Part shown: positions 59,036-64,000 of the stretch, one piece after another
Position numbering within the stretch: the stretch's first letter is position 1
How the letters are laid out: each line of letters begins with the position of its first letter
Source of the DNA: UMGS1002 sp050309735
GTDB lineage: Bacteria > Bacillota > Clostridia > Oscillospirales > CAG-272
Reading direction: 5' to 3'
Length of the DNA stretch: 64,000 nucleotides
Assembly (NCBI GenBank): GCA_050309735.1
Contig: JBNRMS010000017.1
Coordinates: 1-64,000, forward strand
Notes under the pieces: model-generated
What the model saw: the letters and a program-made list of their open reading frames with translations, nothing else
Told to the model about the DNA's origin: nothing
Databases searched by the model: none
Program-made: the position numbers and the translations under genes

Positions 59036-60955
59036 TCACTCAAGCTCAAACGCTCCGGTATAGAGCTGATAATATGTCCCCCTCTCGGCAAGGAGTTTTT
59101 CGTGGCTGCCGCGCTCGATTATGCGGCCGCTATCAAGAACCATAATGACATCGGAATTCATAACAGTTGAGAGCCGGTGCGCGATTACAAAGACTGTGCG
59201 CCCTTCCATCAGTTTGTCCATCCCGCGCTGGACTATAGTTTCTGTGCGGGTGTCGATTGAGGAGGTTGCCTCGTCAAGAATCATAACCGGCGGGTCGGCA
59301 ACGGCGGCGCGTGCAATGGCTATTAGCTGGCGCTGACCCTGCGAGAGGTTTGAACCGTTTCCCGATAGTTGTGTATTGTAGCCGTCGGGCAGGCGGGAGA
59401 TGAAGTCATCGGCTCCGGCAAGGATTGCGGCAGTGCGGCAGTCGTCGTCGCTGGCATCAAGCCGACCATAGCGGATATTGTCCATAACAGTTCCGGTGAA
59501 AAGATTGGTTTCCTGAAGGACGATGCCGAGCGAGCGGCGCAGATCGGCCTTCTTTATTTTGTTTATATTTATGCCGTCGTAACGGATTTTACCGTCGGCG
59601 ATGTCGTAGAAGCGGTTTATGAGGTTGGTTATTGTGGTTTTCCCGGCGCCTGTTGCGCCGACAAAGGCAACCTTCTGACCCGGGGCGGCATAGACAGAGA
59701 TATCGTGCAGCACGGGCTTGTCTTTCTCATAGGCGAAGTCGACATTATAAAAACGCACATCGCCGGCAAGCCGGGTATAGGTTATTGTGCCGTCCGAATG
59801 CGGGTGGCGCCAAGCCCAGATGCCGGTGCGCTCGTCGGTCTCGGAGATGCTGCCGTCCTCGGCGATTTTTGCGTTTACGAGAGTGACATAACCCTGGTCG
59901 ACCTCGGGTTGCTCGTCCATCAGGGTAAAGACGCGGTCAGCTCCGGCCGTGCCCATGACAATAGAATTTATCTGATGCGAGACCTGATTTATATTTCCGG
60001 TGAACTGCTTTGTCATATTGAGAAAGGGAACGATGATACTAATACCGATAGGCAGACCCGAGAAGCTGAAGTTCGGAGCGTTTGTTATGAGCAGCAGCCC
60101 GCCGACCAGTGCGACAAGAACATATAGAACACTGCCTATATTCATGATGACCGGGCCGAGGATATTGGCATACGCATGGGCGCGGCGGCTGTCCTCGCAG
60201 AGGCTGTCGTTGAGCGCGTTGAAATCGGCTCGGCTCTCGTCTTCATGGCAGAAAACCTTGATAACGCGCTGGCCGTTCATCATTTCTTGGATAAAGCCCT
60301 CAAGCCGTCCGGTTGCTTTCTGCTGGAGCATAAAGTATTTTGCTGAGCCTCCCCCCACCTTCTTTGAAACGATAAAAATCGCGCCGACGCCGCCCAGCAC
60401 AAGCAGGGTCAGCCAGCCGCAGTAATAGGTCATAATGCCAAAGAGGGTGAGCACTATCATGCTCGACTGGAGAAGCTGGGGCAGCGACTGTGATATAAGC
60501 TCGCGCAGGGTATCGACGTCGTTTGTATAGTGGCTCATAATGTCGCCGTGCTTGTGCGTGTCGAAATAAGCAATGGGGAGCGCCTGCATATTATCAAAAA
60601 GATTTTTGCGAAGCTTATGAAGGAAGCCCTGCGTGATATAGGTCATGAGCTGAGTCCAGGTCAGCATTGAGAGAATCGAGAGCAAATAAAGGGTTATGAG
60701 AAGCAGAATTGAGGGGATAATCTCGGCTCTTGCCGAGGTCCAGTCGCCGGTTTTATACCATGCCTCTATTACGGTTATAATTTTCTGAATAAAGAGCGAG
60801 GGAATGGCAGAGACGGCCGAGGAGAAGAGAATGCAAAATATTACAACAGGTATAAGCCCTGGATAATATCTGAAAAGCAGCTTGATAAGGCGCAAAAAAG
60901 TGCCCTTCCTGACCATCGGGTTTCTTTTCTTTTGGGTGCTGAGGGGCTCAGACAT
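59036..60955 (-). CDS. ABC exporter half-transporter with canonical ATPase site
   Basis: This 639-residue protein has an N-terminal six-helix exporter domain and a C-terminal ATPase. It has Walker A GATGAGKTTITNL, signature LSQGQRQLIAIARA, and Walker B VMILDEATSSID with the catalytic Glu. An insertion of about 40 residues (LVNAKIAEDGSISETDE and onward) joins the two domains. Start at ATG 60955, which follows AAAGGAGG and overlaps the previous stop by 8 nt; a longer frame lies within the upstream gene. With its partner it forms a heterodimeric, multidrug-type exporter. Confidence 0.93.
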   Translation of the reverse strand: MSEPLSTQKKRNPMVRKGTFLRLIKLLFRYYPGLIPVVIFCILFSSAVSAIPSLFIQKIITVIEAWYKTGDWTSARAEIIPSILLLITLYLLSILSMLTWTQLMTYITQGFLHKLRKNLFDNMQALPIAYFDTHKHGDIMSHYTNDVDTLRELISQSLPQLLQSSMIVLTLFGIMTYYCGWLTLLVLGGVGAIFIVSKKVGGGSAKYFMLQQKATGRLEGFIQEMMNGQRVIKVFCHEDESRADFNALNDSLCEDSRRAHAYANILGPVIMNIGSVLYVLVALVGGLLLITNAPNFSFSGLPIGISIIVPFLNMTKQFTGNINQVSHQINSIVMGTAGADRVFTLMDEQPEVDQGYVTLVNAKIAEDGSISETDERTGIWAWRHPHSDGTITYTRLAGDVRFYNVDFAYEKDKPVLHDISVYAAPGQKVAFVGATGAGKTTITNLINRFYDIADGKIRYDGININKIKKADLRRSLGIVLQETNLFTGTVMDNIRYGRLDASDDDCRTAAILAGADDFISRLPDGYNTQLSGNGSNLSQGQRQLIAIARAAVADPPVMILDEATSSIDTRTETIVQRGMDKLMEGRTVFVIAHRLSTVMNSDVIMVLDSGRIIERGSHEKLLAERGTYYQLYTGAFELE

Positions 60956-62690
60956 TCTCACCGCCTCCTTTCGTCTGCTGCTGATAGATCTCGCGGTATA
61001 TTTCGTTTGTGGCGAGCAACTTATCATGCGTGCCCGAGCTGATTATTTTGCCGCTCTCAAGCACTATTATCAGATCGGCGTCGACAACAGACGCCACCCG
61101 CTGAGCTATTATAATTTTGGTGGTTTGGGGGATATATTCACGCAGGGCGCTGCGAATGCGCGCGTCGGTTCGGGTGTCAACGGCGCTTGTCGAGTCGTCA
61201 AGTATCAGAATTTTCGGCTTTTTAAGAAGCGCTCGGGCAATGCACAGGCGCTGCCTCTGGCCGCCTGAGAGATTTGTGCCGCCCTGCTCTATTTTTGTAT
61301 TGTACCCGTCGGGGAAGGAGCGGACGAATTCGTCTGCTTCGGCCAGGCGGCAGGCCTCTATGAGTTCATCATCGGTGGCCTCTTTGTTGCCCCAGCGGAG
61401 GTTTTCGGCCACCGTTCCCGAGAAGAGCTGATTTTTTTGAAGCACAACCGAAACCTCTGAGCGCAGGGTTTCAAGGTCGTATTGTCTCACATCGACCCCG
61501 CCGACCTTGAGATAGCCCTCGGTCACGTCATAAAGCCGGGGGATGAGTTGAACCAGCGTTGATTTTCCCGAGCCGGTGACGCCCAGCACCCCCACAGTCA
61601 TACCCGATTTTATATTCAGATTTATATTCGAGAGGGCATATTTTTCGGCGCGCTCGGAATATTTGAAGCTCACATCGCAAAATTCGACCGAGCCGTCTGA
61701 AAGCTCATAGACAGGATTTTCGGGGTTTCTCAGTGCCGGCTCCTCTGTGAGCACCTCGGTTATCCTGCGCGCCGATTCGGAAGACATTGTAAGCATCACA
61801 TATATCATCGAGAGCATCATCAGTGAGTTTAGGATTTGGAAGCCGTATGTCAGCATAGCCGAGAGCTGGCCAACGTCAAGGTTAAGACCCATGCCGGTGA
61901 TAACCAGGCGCGAGCCTACAAGCAGGACAAAAATCATATTAAAATAAAGGCAAACCTGCATAATCGGGCTGACAAGCGCTACTATGCGTCCGGCCTTTGT
62001 GAAATCGATCCTGATATCCTCCGAGGCGGCGGCAAATCTGGCCTTTTCATATTCCTCGCGGACAAAGCCCTTAACGGCGCGCATTGACATCACGTTTTCC
62101 TCGATTGACTCATTGAGCTTATCGTATTTCCGGAAAACCCGCCGGAAAGCCGGCATGGCAAACTTTGCGACCATAAAAAGTCCGAAAATAAGAATAGGAA
62201 CGACGACTACGAACATAGCCGCAAGCGCCCCGCCCATGATATATGACATTATAATCGAGAAGGTAAAGACCAGGGGCGAGCGAACCGCCACTCGAATTAT
62301 CATCATGAAGGCCATTTGGACATAGCTGATATCGGTGGTCATGCGGGTGACGAGCGAGGCGGTTGAAAATTTGTCGATATTGCCGAAAGAGAAATTCAGG
62401 ACGCGATCAAAAAGGTCGTGGCGCAGATTTTTTGCAAATCCTGTCGAAGCCTTTGCCGAGGTGAAGCCGGCGGCCGCCCCGAAGGCGAGCGAAACGAAGG
62501 CCATCGCAAGGAGTATTAGACCGTATTTGAGGATGACATCGTATTCGCAGCCGTTTTTAATTTCATTTATCAGTCGTGCGATAAAAAACGGGATGAGGCA
62601 TTCTATGATTGCCTCGCCCGCAATAAAGGTTGGAGTGAGCAGAGCTGCTTTTTTATATTCGCGTATGCTGCCTGCCAGACGTCTTATCAT
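60948..62690 (-). CDS. ABC exporter half-transporter with degenerate ATPase site
   Basis: This 580-residue partner has the same architecture: membrane domain residues about 1-310, ATPase from about 330 with Walker A GVTGSGKSTLVQL and signature LSGGQRQRLCIARAL. Its Walker B reads ILILDDSTSAVD, with Asp where the catalytic Glu should be. This matches the degenerate half of heterodimeric exporters such as BmrC/BmrD and LmrC/LmrD. It is the first gene of the pair. The substrate is not indicated. Confidence 0.93.
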   Translation of the reverse strand: MIRRLAGSIREYKKAALLTPTFIAGEAIIECLIPFFIARLINEIKNGCEYDVILKYGLILLAMAFVSLAFGAAAGFTSAKASTGFAKNLRHDLFDRVLNFSFGNIDKFSTASLVTRMTTDISYVQMAFMMIIRVAVRSPLVFTFSIIMSYIMGGALAAMFVVVVPILIFGLFMVAKFAMPAFRRVFRKYDKLNESIEENVMSMRAVKGFVREEYEKARFAAASEDIRIDFTKAGRIVALVSPIMQVCLYFNMIFVLLVGSRLVITGMGLNLDVGQLSAMLTYGFQILNSLMMLSMIYVMLTMSSESARRITEVLTEEPALRNPENPVYELSDGSVEFCDVSFKYSERAEKYALSNINLNIKSGMTVGVLGVTGSGKSTLVQLIPRLYDVTEGYLKVGGVDVRQYDLETLRSEVSVVLQKNQLFSGTVAENLRWGNKEATDDELIEACRLAEADEFVRSFPDGYNTKIEQGGTNLSGGQRQRLCIARALLKKPKILILDDSTSAVDTRTDARIRSALREYIPQTTKIIIAQRVASVVDADLIIVLESGKIISSGTHDKLLATNEIYREIYQQQTKGGGENV

Positions 62691-62736
62691 TCTTGCATTT
62701 TCCTTCCGGGAGTTTTTTGTTTCAATGCTCCCAAAG

Positions 62737-62766
62737 TGTCATTGCGGGTAAAATCCCGCAATGACA
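62737..62766. repeat. Intergenic hairpin between isomerase and exporter genes
   Basis: TGTCATTGCGGG (62737-62748) pairs with CCCGCAATGACA (62755-62766). It lacks a T run, so a repeat or processing site is as likely as a terminator. Confidence 0.5.
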
Positions 62767-62784
62767 CCTTGTAAACAGATAAAA

Positions 62785-62814
62785 GTTTGAAAGAAAACTT
62801 ATTTTCTTTCAAAC
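62785..62814 (-). terminator. Terminator of the second isomerase gene
   Basis: GTTTGAAAGAAAA (62785-62797) and its perfect complement (62802-62814) form a 13-bp stem, followed on the minus strand by a T-rich stretch, 9 nt after the stop codon. Confidence 0.8.
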
Positions 62815-62822
62815 AACCGGCC

Positions 62823-63719
62823 TTATGCCTTTCTGCTATTCTCAGCAAGTGCGATAAGGTGCCGGCCAACGTCGGCCATGAAGCCGAGTGCGGTGGGGTA
62901 GAACTGGTCGTCGAAGTTTCTGAGGAAGGCGCCTTCGGTTTCAAAGGTGAAGTCGCCGGTATAGTTTATTTCGCCAAGAGCCCGGGCAATCTCGCCCCAG
63001 TGGAGCAGGCCTGTTCCGGGTAGAAGGTGCTGATCATCGCGGTAGTTATTGTCATGTATATGAAGCGATTTGAGGCGGTCGTGCCCGAGGGCATGAATCA
63101 TTTCCTCAGCCTCCCCGCAACCCACAATAAGGCCAACATGTCCGACATCAAGGCAGGCGACTATATACTCGCTGTCAAGCGTGTCTATGTATCGGATAAA
63201 CTCCTCGGCGCGCGAGCAGGTGTCGTTAACCGGGTGTTTGCGGAGCGGGTCAGACCTCCACATGTTTTCAACCGCAATCTTAATTCCGTATTCACGTGCA
63301 TAGGGGATAAGGCTGCGGTAATACTTCATGTTTATCTCAAAGATTTCCTCCTCGCGCCCGGCATATGTCATATAATGAATCGGGTGGACTACCGCGATTT
63401 GGGCGCCGAGCAGCGCGGTTATCTCAAGCGAGCGGAGAATGCGCGGGTATGCTATGTCGTCGAAACGCGTTTCCCAGGTTTTGACCGGGAAGGAGAAGGG
63501 CGTGTGTGTCTGATTGAATTCGATGCCGATTTTCTCGGCATACTGTTTTATATACTCGGCGCGCGAGCGGTAGTCATCGGTGTTAAATATATTATCGTCG
63601 GCTGTCATTTGATTCAGGGAGTAGTCAAGCGCGTCGAATCCGGCGTTTTTATAGAGTGTTACAGCTTGTTCGGTTCCGAATCGGCGCTCGGAGTAGCCTA
63701 TTGTGTTTGATAATTTCAT
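62823..63719 (-). CDS. Sugar phosphate isomerase/epimerase (TIM barrel)
   Basis: This 298-residue xylose-isomerase-like TIM-barrel protein has IAVVHPIHYM, VENMWRSDP, ACLDVGHVGL, and HIHDNNYRDDQHLLPGTG followed by HWGEIARAL. It shares the HxNDN...DxHLxPxxG design with the protein at 265-1125, so the two are probably paralogs. ATG 63719 (MKLSNTIGYSE) follows GAAAGG; a longer frame has no ribosome binding site. The substrate is unknown. Confidence 0.88.
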   Translation of the reverse strand: MKLSNTIGYSERRFGTEQAVTLYKNAGFDALDYSLNQMTADDNIFNTDDYRSRAEYIKQYAEKIGIEFNQTHTPFSFPVKTWETRFDDIAYPRILRSLEITALLGAQIAVVHPIHYMTYAGREEEIFEINMKYYRSLIPYAREYGIKIAVENMWRSDPLRKHPVNDTCSRAEEFIRYIDTLDSEYIVACLDVGHVGLIVGCGEAEEMIHALGHDRLKSLHIHDNNYRDDQHLLPGTGLLHWGEIARALGEINYTGDFTFETEGAFLRNFDDQFYPTALGFMADVGRHLIALAENSRKA

Positions 63720-63749
63720 TTTTTCAATACCTTTCTTTGAATATGACAA

Positions 63750-63805
63750 ATAATACACATTGGCAATTTTCGCAAAAACCTGCGACTATAAATAGATTGT
63801 AGTAC
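63750..63805 (-). repeat. Degraded copy of structured repeat family A
   Basis: ACACATTGGCA, CTGCGACTATA and an AT-rich flank are recognisable, but most of the unit is deleted, including the second hairpin arm. Confidence 0.45.
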
Positions 63806-63842
63806 TTTTCCCGTTCAATGTCAATACATATATTGCATTCCT

Positions 63843-63867
63843 CGGCGGCTTAGGCCGTCGGTTTTTT
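63843..63867 (+). terminator. Hairpin with T run at the window edge
   Basis: CGGCGGC (63843-63849) pairs with GCCGTCG (63854-63860), with one G-U pair, and is followed by GTTTTTT. It points along the plus strand, where no gene precedes it. Confidence 0.5.
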
Positions 63868-64000
63868 AGCATTGACCTCCTGCCCTGCACGCGGTATTAT
63901 CATCATCGGGCTGCTTGGAAATAATATCGGGCAGGAGCTCTCTGTTTTTCTTTAACCACGCGTGTGCAAATGGGCAGGTGGCGCTTGCCGTTAGTTTTCT
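63866..64000 (-). CDS. C-terminal end of a gene leaving the window (partial)
   Basis: On the minus strand an open frame enters from the window end and stops at TAA 63868-63866. It gives 44 residues that include TCPFAHAWLKKNRELL, then IISKQPDDDN, then CRAGGQC. The Cys-rich tail and acidic stretch look protein-like, but no family was recognised and the frame is short. Confidence 0.4.
   Translation of the reverse strand, partial: RKLTASATCPFAHAWLKKNRELLPDIISKQPDDDNTACRAGGQC

Noticed and set aside
59369..60127. 252-residue plus-strand ORF antisense to the ABC exporter gene
   Set aside because: It overlaps the Walker and signature motifs of the exporter and lacks a start context.

Overview
The window reads as chromosomal DNA of an anaerobic, probably gut-dwelling member of the Clostridia, in or near the uncultured Oscillospirales/Christensenellales. 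This is inferred from gene content, not from a marker gene. Supporting traits are AdhE, a PMCA-like Ca2+ ATPase, a long-form HPF, a Tyr T-box, many small lipoproteins with an L-S-S-C or similar lipobox, AAGGAGG-like ribosome binding sites, sigma-A promoters with 17-bp spacers, and short intergenic palindromic repeats. No rRNA, tRNA, phage, transposase or CRISPR array was found.

Layout. 1-2.7 kb (minus): a TIM-barrel sugar isomerase/epimerase and a Cys-type sulfatase. 3.1-14.6 kb (plus): a complete branched-chain amino acid operon, ilvB-ilvN-ilvC-ilvD-leuA-cimA-leuC-leuD-leuB. It is preceded by a promoter, a 37-residue Ile/Val/Leu-rich leader peptide and an intrinsic terminator, which is classical attenuation architecture. 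15-20.5 kb: an SH3 lipoprotein, a membrane protein, ligA, hpf and a flavodoxin. 20.5-23.1 kb (minus): an ABC-2 exporter operon with a candidate 5' attenuator. 23.3-26.7 kb: lipoproteins and a flippase. 27-29.7 kb: a GlcNAc-kinase-like gene and a GH109-like Gfo/Idh protein, divergent around a structured repeat. 29.8-33.4 kb: adhE, with a Rex-like operator on its promoter, and a small kinase. 33.4-37.1 kb (minus): a Ca2+ ATPase and a lipoprotein with an apparent frameshift. 37.4-41.06 kb (minus): a tyrosine-specifier T-box controlling a Na+/solute symporter and an acyl-CoA ligase. 41.3-44.4 kb: an SGNH-hydrolase lipoprotein and a leucine-rich-repeat lipoprotein. 44.7-50.8 kb: a cytidylate-kinase-like fusion, a polar amino acid ABC importer, a ProB-like kinase and citrate synthase. 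50.8-58.7 kb: a CapA-like lipoprotein, a giant alpha-2-macroglobulin-like protein without a thioester, and a ZIP transporter. 59-62.7 kb (minus): a heterodimeric ABC exporter. 62.8-64 kb (minus): a second TIM-barrel isomerase and the tail of a gene that leaves the window.

How it works together. The ilv-leu operon encodes the shared valine and isoleucine enzymes and the leucine branch. It also carries citramalate synthase, so 2-ketobutyrate can be made from pyruvate without threonine by reusing LeuCDB. The most unusual unit is the Tyr T-box operon. Tyrosine starvation would induce uptake of a solute and CoA activation of a carboxylic acid. I propose, as inference, that this is salvage of 4-hydroxyphenylacetate for tyrosine synthesis by reductive carboxylation. 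Three families of short structured repeats are scattered between genes. One shows a compensatory base-pair change between copies.
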